A DNA stretch of 64,000 nt from JAFAGX01 sp963759875 (GTDB lineage Bacteria > Acidobacteriota > Terriglobia > Terriglobales > Acidobacteriaceae), in contig CAVXBB010000015.1 of the NCBI GenBank assembly GCA_963759875.1, positions 1,364,001 through 1,428,000 of the forward strand, read 5' to 3'. A program made the translations under genes and the position numbers. The number at the start of each line of letters is the position of its first letter. Positions within the stretch are counted from its first letter, which is position 1. A model generated the notes under the pieces. That model was given only the letters and a program-made list of their open reading frames with translations, had not been told where the DNA came from and ran no database searches. This document shows, in pieces, positions 8,136-17,551 of the stretch.

Positions 8136-9691
8136 TTAGTCCTGGCGTGCTTTGTCTCTCTCAAGCAGCCCGGTAACGCGATGTCCAAACTTGTTTGTCC
8201 AACTTGAGCCGTTCTCTTGTGCCCCGGCCCACGGCATTTGAGCTAACATCGGCAATTCCAGCGCCGCCAAGACATCTCCCTCATCACGAATAGACTTGTC
8301 CTGCAATTCCAACCATAGTGCGGCACCAACCCCGAGGCACAAGCCGCCTCCTAATCCGTAAATTCCAAACTTCCAACGGACAGGATAGCTTGGCGATTTC
8401 GGCGCGCGAGCCGGGTCCAGCAGTTTCAGTTGCTCACCCTGCTGCCTGACTTCCATTTCGGTCTGCATTTCGGCTGTGCTCTTGTTTGCCAGGAGCGTGT
8501 TATACAAATTGTGCGCCGTGGCGTTGTCTCGGGTGAGCTGTTTGTACTCTTCTTCTATTGACGGGCTGAGCGCCAACCGTTCCTGATATAAATCGATGCG
8601 TTCTGATAGTTTTTGCTGACCCTTGGTTACGCGATCCATAGCTTTGTCACTAGCCACGATTGCCTGCCGCAATCGCACAATCTCCGACGGTTCCAGCTTT
8701 ATCCCGGTTCGTGGTACTGTGGCATTCCTCAGCTCATCCGATTGATCAGCCTCGGCGTCCATCTTTGCAAGTTGCGCCTGCAACTCAGCAATCTCGTGTT
8801 TCGTCTTGATCACGTCTGGGTGTTCGTCAGTATACTTAGTTTGCAACAGCACTAGTTGGTCCAGCAGTTTCATCAGCTGTTGCCGGACCGGGTTATAGAT
8901 CGGCGCCGCCTGTGCAGACTTGATTACTGCAAGTTCCTTATCGAGGAGTGTTTCCAACTCCGCCTTATTCTGCTGGAGCCGATTCAAAGTCCCAGTACTT
9001 GCCTCGAGCTGGGATTGTAGGCTAGCTAGGATCCTAAAGTCATTATCTGCATCTCCCGGTAAACGACCCATGTGCTCATGTCTGAACTCAGCCAGTTTTT
9101 TGTCCATTTCATCGAGGTTACGTTTTGATTGTTCTAGCTGTAGCGACAAGAAATCGGTGGTGCTACGAGCTGCCTGACCGCGCAATTCGACATTGTCAGC
9201 CAGCAGCATGGAGGTGACCTCGGAACAAACCTGCTCCGCATCCTGACGATTATCTGCCGTGTACAACACGTAAAAGCCGGGGACGTCCGCGGTAGCTCCT
9301 CGGCCTTCTCCTTCTGTGCTAACAGGTTTGCCTGCTCGGGCTACCAGGAGATTATTTTGGATCTCTTCAATCGCGGTTTCTTCAGTCTTGCCGTTACGTG
9401 CCAATCCCAGGCGACGAACCAGTGGTTGTAGACGGGTAGTGCTCAGCACGCTTTGCCGCAAAAACCTCATCCGATCGCTCACGCGCTCGGTAACAATGGG
9501 CTTAAAGTAGTCGGTCGGAACCACCTGTCCCACGACTAGCAACACGGCTTGTGCGGTGTACTTCGGCGTAAATGCAAAAGGATCAGAAACCCGATCAATG
9601 AGCCCAGTAACGTGGGAATCACGACCAGAATCAGCCGGCGCTTTGCAATCGCTAGATAATCGTCTATTCCGAGTTCGCGATTTGTGATCAA
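8136..9691 (-). CDS. Wzz/GumC-type polysaccharide chain-length protein (one frameshift)
   Basis: The main open frame from 9545 encodes a long periplasmic coiled coil (about residues 120-370 of the whole protein), then a PSYPVRWKFGIYGLGGGLCL membrane segment and a short cytoplasmic tail. The missing N-terminus lies upstream in another frame: TNRELGIDDYLAIAKRRLIL leading into a transmembrane helix, starting at a TTG (9691) with GAGGG seven bases upstream. The frames join near 9590 at a GGG run, so one G is probably missing. The protein sets polymer length and couples the Wza exporter to the BY-kinase-like ATPase encoded just downstream. Confidence 0.8.
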
Positions 9692-9770
9692 ACTCGAGCC
9701 CTCAACGCGTCGCCCTGTAGGCAGCCCCTTAAATCAGTTACGCAGCTTTCAGTCCTTCGCTTGTTGCTGT

Positions 9771-10439
9771 TTATGGCACAACCACCATGTCCTCCGGCTG
9801 CAACTCGAAATTCTTGTCCATCGCCCGCCCCTTAATTAAGCGTTTGTAGTTAACCGGAAGTTTCTGCTCACTGCCATTCGTCAATCGCAAGATATAAATC
9901 TTTCGCGTGTTGGCGAATGGAGTCAGGCCGGCAGTCACTAGCGCCTGCAGCACAGTCATTTTCGGAGTCAGACCAAGAGGTCCATGGTGCATGACCTCTC
10001 CGACCATGTAAACATGCGGTTCCACCATCCGCGACACAACCACAGTAACTCTTGGATCGTCCACGTATTTCTTGAGCTTGTCTCTGATTGATGCGGCTAA
10101 CTCCATTGGCGTTAGACCGGCAGCTTGCACGTCATTGAGCAGCGGAAGGGAAATCTTGCCATCCGAACGCACCTGTAGTGTAGTGCTGAAATCTGGCTCT
10201 TTCCACACCGCAATGTGCAGTACATCCTGCAAGGCTATTCGATAGTTTGCTGCTTGAATCACCCCGACACCCGAATCAGCACGCGGCGGAGTGGGCGGAG
10301 TAGTATCAGCAGCTGCGCCAGCGGAAGCCGCAGCCGAGGTAGGGGCGTCGGCGCGGTAGGGCTCGGACTCCTGCTGAGCCCAGGCCTGCAGAGGCGGACA
10401 CAACAGCAAAATCATTGCAAACGCAATTCTTGCCTTCAC
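9771..10439 (-). CDS. Wza-like polysaccharide export protein
   Basis: A 222-aa protein with a signal peptide (MKARIAFAMILLLCPPLQAW, then AQ), a Pro/Ala-rich linker, and a Poly_export domain starting with YRIALQDVLHIAVWKEPDFS and containing VRSDGKISLPLLNDVQAAGL. An SLBB-like domain follows (PHVYMVGEVMHHGPLGLTP). It forms the outer-membrane or periplasmic channel for a surface polysaccharide. It is first in the leftward operon, followed by the chain-length protein and ATPase. It is shorter than E. coli Wza and lacks a clear lipobox, as in other simplified exporters. Confidence 0.85.
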   Translation of the reverse strand: MKARIAFAMILLLCPPLQAWAQQESEPYRADAPTSAAASAGAAADTTPPTPPRADSGVGVIQAANYRIALQDVLHIAVWKEPDFSTTLQVRSDGKISLPLLNDVQAAGLTPMELAASIRDKLKKYVDDPRVTVVVSRMVEPHVYMVGEVMHHGPLGLTPKMTVLQALVTAGLTPFANTRKIYILRLTNGSEQKLPVNYKRLIKGRAMDKNFELQPEDMVVVP

Positions 10440-10856
10440 ACCTTCACCAGGCTAGGAGATCTCAATGAGATCGCCCTGTCATCGGTTTGCATGGGCTCCC
10501 TTTTACGACTGGTCGGTGGAAGCGCTCAACCCATCGCGAAGCAGACTGTATCGCCGCAGCACATTCGCAACGCCGAGCGCAGCCCCTTAAGGGGACGGCG
10601 ATTTGCTAAAGACCCAAACTAAGATCTTCACTGCGGCAGAGCCAGCCCAAGGTATCGCAAAACCAGTCTTTTGTCTTTAACACTCTGTTAATTTTCCATC
10701 AAAAAAGGTAGGTTGGGTCGCCGCAAACAGGCGGCACGATTTAGTGCTTTATTTCGCGAGAGAATGGCCGATTTGCGCTATCATTGCGGCGGAGTCGGAC
10801 GGGTCCAGCTCATAGCACGAGACCATAAACACGCGTATGCTTCCGGCGTTCTCGAT
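10440..10856. other. Divergent control region of the exopolysaccharide locus
   Basis: About 420 bases separate the leftward export genes from the rightward exosortase genes, so promoters for both arms should lie here. CCCCTTAAGGGG at 10583-10594 is a perfect 12-base palindrome. I found no convincing -24/-12 or -35/-10 element. The exosortase reading frame stays open back to 10713, so part of this stretch could be coding. Confidence 0.4.
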
Positions 10857-11758
10857 ATGGGCCAGCTCGCACAAGTTGCCCCTGTAACTCATCAGCACTC
10901 GTTTGCCCTGTGGAGACGCGGCTGGTGGCAACCTCTTATCCTGATTTCGCTGATAGCTTGGCTCTATCATTCCATCCTGTTCCATCTCGCAGTCCAGTGG
11001 TACTCGGACTCAAATTTTTCTCACGGATTTTTCGTACCGCCATTCGCACTCTTTGTTTTATGGCGCGAGCGCTCACGGTTCAGTAAGCTGCGGCCAGAGC
11101 CGTCTTCGTGGGACTTTTGATTATAGCCTTCGCGCTTTGTGTTCTGGTGCTTGGAGTGCTTGGGGCAGAACTTTTTCTTGCCCGTGTTTCGCTATTGCTC
11201 CTCGTAGCGGGACTGATCGTACTCTTCTTGGGGACGAGCTATTTTCGTGCTGCCCTTTTTCCGTTCTCAATTCTCATTCTCATGCTTCCGTTACCCGCCC
11301 TCGTGTTCGATCAGATCACTTTTCCTCTGCAGGTCTTTGCCTCGCGTATTGCGGCAGCGGTGTTGCCATGGTGTGGTGTCCCCGTTCTACGGGAGGGAAA
11401 CATCATCAACCTTCCTGCTATGTCGCTGGAAGTCGCGGAGGCGTGTAGTGGTATCCGATCGCTGCTCTCGCTCATCACGCTGGCGGCGATTTATGGTTAC
11501 TCTGTAAGCGCCGGCAAATGGACGCGAATAGCATTGGTATTGGCCGCAATCCCGATCGCGATTGCTGCCAACAGCCTGCGGATCATCGTCACAGGCCTTT
11601 TAGTGCAGTTTTGGAATCCTGAAAAAGCTGAAGGTTTTTTTCATGCTTTCTCTGGATGGCTGATTTTTCTTGTCTCTTTGGCATTTCTTATCACTGTGAA
11701 AAAAGCTATCGACTTGTGGACCTTGGAGAGGAGATGCGGGATTGAGTTCCAAGATTAG
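10857..11758 (+). CDS. Exosortase (PEP-CTERM transpeptidase), one frameshift
   Basis: A polytopic membrane protein in two frames. The first part contains YSDSNFSHGFFVPPFALFVL. The second contains the catalytic cysteine motif EACSGIRSLLSLI, the conserved arginine in NSLRIIVTG, and the histidine in FFHAFSGWLIF. The frames join near 11108 where TCGTGGGACTT has one G fewer than needed. Exosortases cut and anchor proteins carrying a C-terminal PEP-CTERM tag. The next gene is its EpsI-type partner, and a tagged protein is encoded at 14967. Start is uncertain: ATGs at 10713, 10764 and 10857 are all in frame and none has a strong ribosome site. Confidence 0.85.
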
Positions 11759-12389
11759 ATTCGTGGGAGCAATTGTGCTGCTGCTGACTGCGCTCGCGTT
11801 CTTGCACCTGCGAGATGCTGACGAATTCGTGCCTTCACGGGAAGAATTTTCGACTTTCCCTTACCGCTTAGGCTCATGGGTTGGGCGTGACGTCAATATT
11901 GCACCCGATGTTCTGCACGTTCTGGGGTCCGGGGATTTCCTTGCGCGTGATTATGCCGACAGCACCAGCGCTAACGGTAACGTCGGTGTTTTCGTAGCTT
12001 ACATACCAAGTCAACGAGCAGCGGATACCCTCCACTCTCCCAAGCATTGTCTGCCTGGGGCGGGGTGGATACCGGTCACATCCAAGCGAGTTACGATCGC
12101 CCTCCCCGGAAGTGCCCCGTTTATCGCCAATCGCTACATCGTTGCTAAGGGTGCAGAGCGAGTACTCGTGCTTTATTGGTATTTGGCCCATGGTCGTGCA
12201 GTGGCCAGCGAATATTGGGCAAAATTTTACCTGGTACAAGATTCGATCCGACTCAACCGAAGCGACGGTTCCTTGATTCGACTTACGACTGAACTCGATT
12301 CCAACGAAACCGCAGCCGACGGAGAGCGGCGTTTACTTTCGTTGTTGGGGGTGGCTTTGCCTGTTATCGAATCATACGTTCCGCGGTAA
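11742..12389 (+). CDS. EpsI family exosortase-associated protein
   Basis: A 215-aa protein with one N-terminal membrane helix (VGAIVLLLTALAFLHL) and the EpsI/DUF3485 signature: FPYRLGSWVGRDV, then VAYIPSQRAADTLHSPKHCL and PGAGW. The reading frame overlaps the exosortase by 17 bases. EpsI-type proteins accompany exosortases in exopolysaccharide loci, but their exact reaction is not settled. It probably acts on the periplasmic face of the inner membrane. No frameshift is visible. Confidence 0.85.
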   Translation: MSSKIRFVGAIVLLLTALAFLHLRDADEFVPSREEFSTFPYRLGSWVGRDVNIAPDVLHVLGSGDFLARDYADSTSANGNVGVFVAYIPSQRAADTLHSPKHCLPGAGWIPVTSKRVTIALPGSAPFIANRYIVAKGAERVLVLYWYLAHGRAVASEYWAKFYLVQDSIRLNRSDGSLIRLTTELDSNETAADGERRLLSLLGVALPVIESYVPR

Positions 12390-12435
12390 CCAGTTTACCG
12401 TTCCAATGCGCACTACAAGCGTGGGGAGGACTGTG

Positions 12436-14790
12436 ATGAATCGCTCTTTTTGTCTGCTTCTTTTTATTAGCCTATGCCTGGCAAGTTTCGTCGGCTGTTC
12501 GCGTGATCCCAACGTGCGCAAACAGAGATATTTTGAGAGCGGCCAACGCTACTTCGATAAGGGCAAATATCGAGAAGCACTCATTCAGTTCGGAAACGCC
12601 GTTCAAGTGGATGGGCGCTTTGTGGAAGCTCATCACCAAATGGCCCGAGCTTACCTCAGAACTCAGCAATGGACACCCGCTTACCACGAACTGGTGCGCA
12701 CTATCGAGCTTCAACCTGAAAACTACGACGCACGCCTTGATTTAGTAAATCTATTAATTGCCGGGCGCGACCTCAAGCAAGCTCAAGAACAGACTGACTG
12801 GCTGATCGAGAAGCAACCGGGTAGCGCGATGGCACATGCTACCTACGCTGACCTGCTTGCAGCTGAGGACAAAACGCCGGCCGCAACGCAGGAAATTCAG
12901 AAAGCGATCTCTCTGGATCCCAGCCGATGGGAATGGTATCTCAATCTCGGTTCGATGCAGATAAAAACCAACCAGGCAGAGGCGGCCGAGTTTAACTTCA
13001 GGAAGGCAGTTGAGTTGAATCCCAAATCGATAACCCCGCGGCTGGTCCTTGCCGGTTATTACGAGAGTCGGGGCAACTTCTCCGCATCAGAGAGTCAGTT
13101 GAAAAGCGCGATGGGCGACGATCCTAAAAACCCCGAACCTCTAGCTGCACTGGTTCGCGTTTACATGACGCAGGGAAAGAAGGAGCAGGCGGAAGAGGCT
13201 CTGAAACCAGCGCGGCGAGATTTTCCTGACAACTCGGTCGGCTACCGGATGCTTGGTGACTTCTACTTCGCAATCGGAGATGTCGACCGCGCCATGGCAG
13301 AATACACTGCTGTGTACCGCGAACATCCCAACGACTTGCAGGTAAAGAAAAATTACACTCAACTTCTGATCCTCAAAAACCAGCTTGACGATGCGAGCAA
13401 GATTGATAATGAAATCCTGAAAGTGAGCCAAAGCGACAAAGATGGCCTGGTCTTTCGCGGCCAGATTCAAATACGCCAGGGCAATGCCAAAGAAGCGATC
13501 AACACCCTTCAAGCCGCCCTCCGAGGCGATCCCAATTACGGTGCAGCGTACTACCACTTGGGAGTGGCGTTTGATCACGTGGGCGATGCCGCGCAAGCCG
13601 AAAGCGCTTACCAGAATGCTGCCAGAGTTGACCCAGACCTCAGCGAAGCACATCTCGCAATCGCGAAATATGCGGTGCAGCGCGGCGACATGGCGGCACT
13701 GGAGCAGTCCGCCGACCAACTTATAAGGTTACGACCGGCTGCGCCTGGCGGTTACGCGATCCGCGCACTCTCTTTTGTAAAACGCGGGCGTTTCAATGAT
13801 GCTGAGCGCGATGCCAGTCGTGCAATCGGCCTTGCACCCAAAGCTCCGGACGGCTACATGCAGATGGGGAATCTGAGGATGGCGGAGAAAAAATACACAG
13901 AGGCTACAGATTTCTATCGCCAGACGTTGGACCGCGACCCCAGTTCGGCAGATGCGTTGGGCAGCCTAATGAAAGCTTATTTCGCGCAAGGACAAACGGA
14001 GAAAGCTTTCTCTGCGGTACAAATGCAAATTTCTAAAGTCCCGGGAAATAGTGCGTTTTACGATCTGCTCGGTACGGCCCGCTTCGAACATAGGAAGTCG
14101 TCTGTGGATCTGGATGCCGCGGAATCCGCGCTGAAGAAATCCGCAGAACTCAACGAGCATAATGCTGATGCCTGGTTGAAGCTGAGCCAGGTGCAAGCTG
14201 CAAAGGCACAAGTAGACGAGGCTATCGCAACTAGCCAGAGTGCCCTTCAGAGCAACCCGCGCGAAACAGAATTTTACGTTCTGATCGGACGACTATACGA
14301 ATCGAAGGGCAATTGGGCGGAAGCCACGCAATCCTACCAGAAGGCGCTAGAAATCGACCCACGCAATCCTCAAGCGTCGAACAATCTGGCCTACGCGCTC
14401 GCGCAAACCGGAGGCAATTTGGATATTGCGCTCTCCTTGGCACAAACGGCGCGTAGAGGCATGCCAAACTCGGATAATGTGGCTGATACTCTTGGCTGGG
14501 TGCTCTACCAGAAGGGGGCCTACAAGTCCGCTATCGATTCGTTTCAACAAGCTCTCAGCCTCACCGAAAGGAACAGAACTCCTGATAATCCGAACGTTCG
14601 TTTTCATTTGGGTTTGGCATATCAGAAGAGCGGTCAACCTGTTTTGGCGCGGCAAGAATTACAGCGCCTTCTAAGAATCGCTCCCCACTATTCAAAGGCC
14701 GAAGAGGTTAGAAGGGTACTCGCGCAACTGGGAGACCAGCGTTCTTCCCGATCAACCGGAACAGTGCAATCTCCGGTGGTCAACGAATAG
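12436..14790 (+). CDS. TPR-repeat lipoprotein of the PEP-CTERM system (PrsT-like)
   Basis: A lipoprotein of about 784 aa. The signal sequence ends in a lipobox (LASFVGC). It is followed by about twenty tetratricopeptide units, for example YFDKGKYREALIQFGNAVQV and YESKGNWAEATQSYQKALEI. ATG 12436 is chosen because GGAGG lies 6 bases upstream; the ATG at 12406 has no such site. Proteins of this type (PrsT-like) are found in PEP-CTERM/exopolysaccharide loci and are thought to scaffold assembly or secretion in the periplasm. It follows EpsI by about 45 bases and is probably co-transcribed. Confidence 0.8.
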   Translation: MNRSFCLLLFISLCLASFVGCSRDPNVRKQRYFESGQRYFDKGKYREALIQFGNAVQVDGRFVEAHHQMARAYLRTQQWTPAYHELVRTIELQPENYDARLDLVNLLIAGRDLKQAQEQTDWLIEKQPGSAMAHATYADLLAAEDKTPAATQEIQKAISLDPSRWEWYLNLGSMQIKTNQAEAAEFNFRKAVELNPKSITPRLVLAGYYESRGNFSASESQLKSAMGDDPKNPEPLAALVRVYMTQGKKEQAEEALKPARRDFPDNSVGYRMLGDFYFAIGDVDRAMAEYTAVYREHPNDLQVKKNYTQLLILKNQLDDASKIDNEILKVSQSDKDGLVFRGQIQIRQGNAKEAINTLQAALRGDPNYGAAYYHLGVAFDHVGDAAQAESAYQNAARVDPDLSEAHLAIAKYAVQRGDMAALEQSADQLIRLRPAAPGGYAIRALSFVKRGRFNDAERDASRAIGLAPKAPDGYMQMGNLRMAEKKYTEATDFYRQTLDRDPSSADALGSLMKAYFAQGQTEKAFSAVQMQISKVPGNSAFYDLLGTARFEHRKSSVDLDAAESALKKSAELNEHNADAWLKLSQVQAAKAQVDEAIATSQSALQSNPRETEFYVLIGRLYESKGNWAEATQSYQKALEIDPRNPQASNNLAYALAQTGGNLDIALSLAQTARRGMPNSDNVADTLGWVLYQKGAYKSAIDSFQQALSLTERNRTPDNPNVRFHLGLAYQKSGQPVLARQELQRLLRIAPHYSKAEEVRRVLAQLGDQRSSRSTGTVQSPVVNE

Positions 14791-14966
14791 GCTGCGGCTT
14801 CGCACGCGTTCGGAGCGTTTCGTTTTTCCACAACAAACAAATAAATTAACCCACTGTTAACTGTTCAGTCATAAACGTGTGCTGCTTTCAGCCTAGGCTA
14901 CAGGGGAATCTCAATAGTGCAGATGGGCTGTGGGTAGGGCGATTCGGGGTCGTGCAGGAGGGCGCG

Positions 14967-15728
14967 ATGAGCTTTCTTAGAGGCCTTGGCGTAGCCGCGT
15001 TGGCAGCATTTATTCCAGTGGTTGCATGGTCGCAATCGAGTGTCACCTTCACAAATAACGACGGAACTTTCGTTTACAACACTGACTCGACGTCGCCGGG
15101 CTTCAACGAACTCTCTTTGGGTGGGAACGCCAACTTTACTGGTGTTGATGGTCCATTAACTGCAAATCCGGGCCAGCTCACCGCCATGACCGGACTGCAA
15201 AATTTTGGTGTCACCCCTGAGTCGGTTGCATACCCCTGCTCCCCTTGTTTGGGCACGATTACTCTTCAAACAGCTCCAGCAACCATGACCACCATAAGTC
15301 AAGGCTCCAGTGGTCAGGGTAAAGCTCTTTTCGGCATGGGCGGGAGTTTCACAGTCACCTATACGGACGGAGTCGTCTTCTCGGGTTCATTCAGTTCAGC
15401 ATCGTTTAAGCCGTCGGGTCTTGCTAACACTTGGATATTTGCCGGTAACATTATGAACGGTACGTTGACTGTCCCGATGAGTGGAGGCGGTTCGATGACC
15501 TTCTCCAACATCGATGCGGGAACCGTTCATCTTACGGTGGTTGGGGCGGCTCCAACATTGCACCCAAGCAAGGGATCGATAACCTATCAGGATTCGCAGG
15601 GCACCACGAACTTTAGCATAGCCCCGGAGCCGGGCACTCTAACCCTGTTTGGCACTGGGCTACTCGCCGTCGGAGCGATTACGCGACGCAAACTTGCTGC
15701 TAAGCGCGACGCCTCCATTCGCTCTTAG
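14967..15728 (+). CDS. PEP-CTERM sorted exported protein
   Basis: A 253-aa protein. The signal peptide (MSFLRGLGVAALAAFIPVVA) leads into a Gly/Ser/Thr-rich beta domain with no recognised fold. The C-terminus has the full sorting tag: APEPGTLTLFGTGLLAVGAI followed by TRRK. This is the PEP motif, a hydrophobic helix and a basic tail. ATG 14967 has GGAGG five bases upstream. It is the likely substrate of the exosortase encoded 3-4 kb upstream and may be held at the surface with the polysaccharide. Confidence 0.85.
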   Translation: MSFLRGLGVAALAAFIPVVAWSQSSVTFTNNDGTFVYNTDSTSPGFNELSLGGNANFTGVDGPLTANPGQLTAMTGLQNFGVTPESVAYPCSPCLGTITLQTAPATMTTISQGSSGQGKALFGMGGSFTVTYTDGVVFSGSFSSASFKPSGLANTWIFAGNIMNGTLTVPMSGGGSMTFSNIDAGTVHLTVVGAAPTLHPSKGSITYQDSQGTTNFSIAPEPGTLTLFGTGLLAVGAITRRKLAAKRDASIRS

Positions 15729-16070
15729 CTTTCCGGCGTCATATAAAGTTTTATCGATTTTCTCGGGTTGTGCCTAGCGGCACAACCTCGCATTCCAGCA
15801 GCAATCCTCCTACTCGCCGCTCGACGCGCCTGCCATGATTCGCTACAATTTAGAGCTGGCGCGGGAATCCGCCGCTTGCGTCTCCGTGGCTCCCCTGAGA
15901 CGGCGTTGGTTTCCGACTCGCTGTCGCCGACCAGATCGGCAGTTCCCACTCTCGCCGCTTCGCAAAACAACATGGCCTCCTTGTGGGTACTCTTCTATGT
16001 CGTGCATATCTCGGTTCCCATCTCGAGGACTTGGATCAAAAAACCACGGTTCCGAGAGAGGACGGCAACA
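15729..16070. other. Gap before the repeat lipoprotein
   Basis: About 340 bases. The frame of the next gene is open through this stretch, but the encoded residues have no protein character. The best start is the GTG at 16071. No terminator or promoter was identified. Confidence 0.4.
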
Positions 16071-17540
16071 GTGCAACTCAGCTTGGTGGGAGTCCTATGC
16101 GCGTTGTTCTGCACGGTTGCGTGCTCGAGCCATCCCGCTATTCAGCCTTCTTCTAGTCAGTCCTTTTCTGACGCAAGCCTTAAGGGGACTTACACGTACA
16201 CCCTCAACGGTTCATATTTCGACCAGAACGGTATCAGCACTCCGTACCAGGAAGTGGGAACATTCGTAGCTGATGGGGCCGGAAATATCACTGGCGGAGT
16301 TGATGATTTTGTGCAGAATTCCGTTCTTTCCAATGGAGAAGTCTCGGGTGATTATTCTATTGCTCATGATGGAACCGGCAAGGTAAACCTCGAATTGAAG
16401 CGCGGCAAGATCTCTCTTGCGATCGCCGTTATTTCCAGCAGTAACCTTTATTTAATTCAGTACGATACGTTTGCAAATGGAGCTGGCGTAGCGGTACAAG
16501 ACGATCCAGCCTCTTTTTCGACCATGCCTGGCGGAACCTTTATCTTTCACTTTCATTCGCGGGCAACTGATTCGTCTGCGGGCTCAGTGTCCACTGTGGG
16601 GAACATGGTAATCCACAGCACTGCGGTGACGGGCACCGAAGACGTGGTACGAGCCGGTGTTCCGGGGGCCTTCAGCATCAGCGGCTCTCTGACGGCGCCC
16701 GACGCGCATGGCAGGGGAACTGTCGCCCTTAGCGATAGTTCGGGGGGCAAATCGAATTACATCTATTACGTTATTAATACCGACACATTGAGATTTATCG
16801 CGACCGATCCCGGCATTTTGGGTGGAGGACGCGCCGATCTGCAGAGCGCTACAACGTTCAGCAATGCAAGCCTGAAAAATGGATTTGCGTTTAGCAGTAG
16901 CGGAGATACAGCGGCTCACCTTCTGGGCGTTAATAGCGCCGGCGCGTTCGTGAGCGACGGCCTCGGTCACATCGTGAGTGGCAGCTACGATTCGGCGCAG
17001 GATGGCACAGTCATCTCAAACGTGGCGCTCACTGGCACATATACAGTTGATGCCCAGGGACGCGTCGTCCTGACTCTTGACCCTGCCGGTCTCGCTCCCA
17101 TCCCGATAATCGCGTGGATGGTGGACTCCTCACGAGCTTTCTTTCTTGTCAATGCAAATAACATAGAAGAGGACGGAAGAATTGTGCAGCAGCAGGATGC
17201 CCCATTTTCCGCCGCCTCATTAAACGGGCAATATGCGTTTTATTTGTTCGGATACGACTCGCAGACTCCTCCCCAAGTGGATCGTATTGGAATTATGAAC
17301 TTTGATGGAAATAAAAACCTGACGTTCACGGATTACTTCGTGAACCGAAGTGGATTAACATCGCAGAAAGGACCTGTAACAGGCCAGTACGTGGTGGCGC
17401 AAAATGGACGAGTCCTGGCCTCCGCAGTTGGCTCGATCAAGACGCAAATCATTTACCTGACCGCCAACAACTCCGGCGATCTCATTCAGGGCGGGTCCGG
17501 CGAACTGGCGGGTAGCATAGGTCAACAGACGTCCCACTAG
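16071..17540 (+). CDS. Lipoprotein with three similar beta domains
   Basis: Starting at GTG 16071 (GAGG nine bases upstream) the 489-aa protein has a signal sequence ending in a lipobox-like TVAC. Three homologous units follow, each opening with a near-identical motif: FSDASLKGTYTYTLNGS, FSNASLKNGFAFSSSG and FSAASLNGQYAFYLFG, spaced roughly 170-250 residues apart. Each contains a GxxxxDGxGxI-type turn (VADGAGNITGG, VSDGLGHIVSG and similar). It is predicted to be an outer-membrane or periplasmic beta protein; the role is unknown. Upstream in-frame ATGs give a non-signal-like extension and are rejected. Confidence 0.6.
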   Translation: MQLSLVGVLCALFCTVACSSHPAIQPSSSQSFSDASLKGTYTYTLNGSYFDQNGISTPYQEVGTFVADGAGNITGGVDDFVQNSVLSNGEVSGDYSIAHDGTGKVNLELKRGKISLAIAVISSSNLYLIQYDTFANGAGVAVQDDPASFSTMPGGTFIFHFHSRATDSSAGSVSTVGNMVIHSTAVTGTEDVVRAGVPGAFSISGSLTAPDAHGRGTVALSDSSGGKSNYIYYVINTDTLRFIATDPGILGGGRADLQSATTFSNASLKNGFAFSSSGDTAAHLLGVNSAGAFVSDGLGHIVSGSYDSAQDGTVISNVALTGTYTVDAQGRVVLTLDPAGLAPIPIIAWMVDSSRAFFLVNANNIEEDGRIVQQQDAPFSAASLNGQYAFYLFGYDSQTPPQVDRIGIMNFDGNKNLTFTDYFVNRSGLTSQKGPVTGQYVVAQNGRVLASAVGSIKTQIIYLTANNSGDLIQGGSGELAGSIGQQTSH

Positions 17541-17551
17541 CCGGCCCTCAG

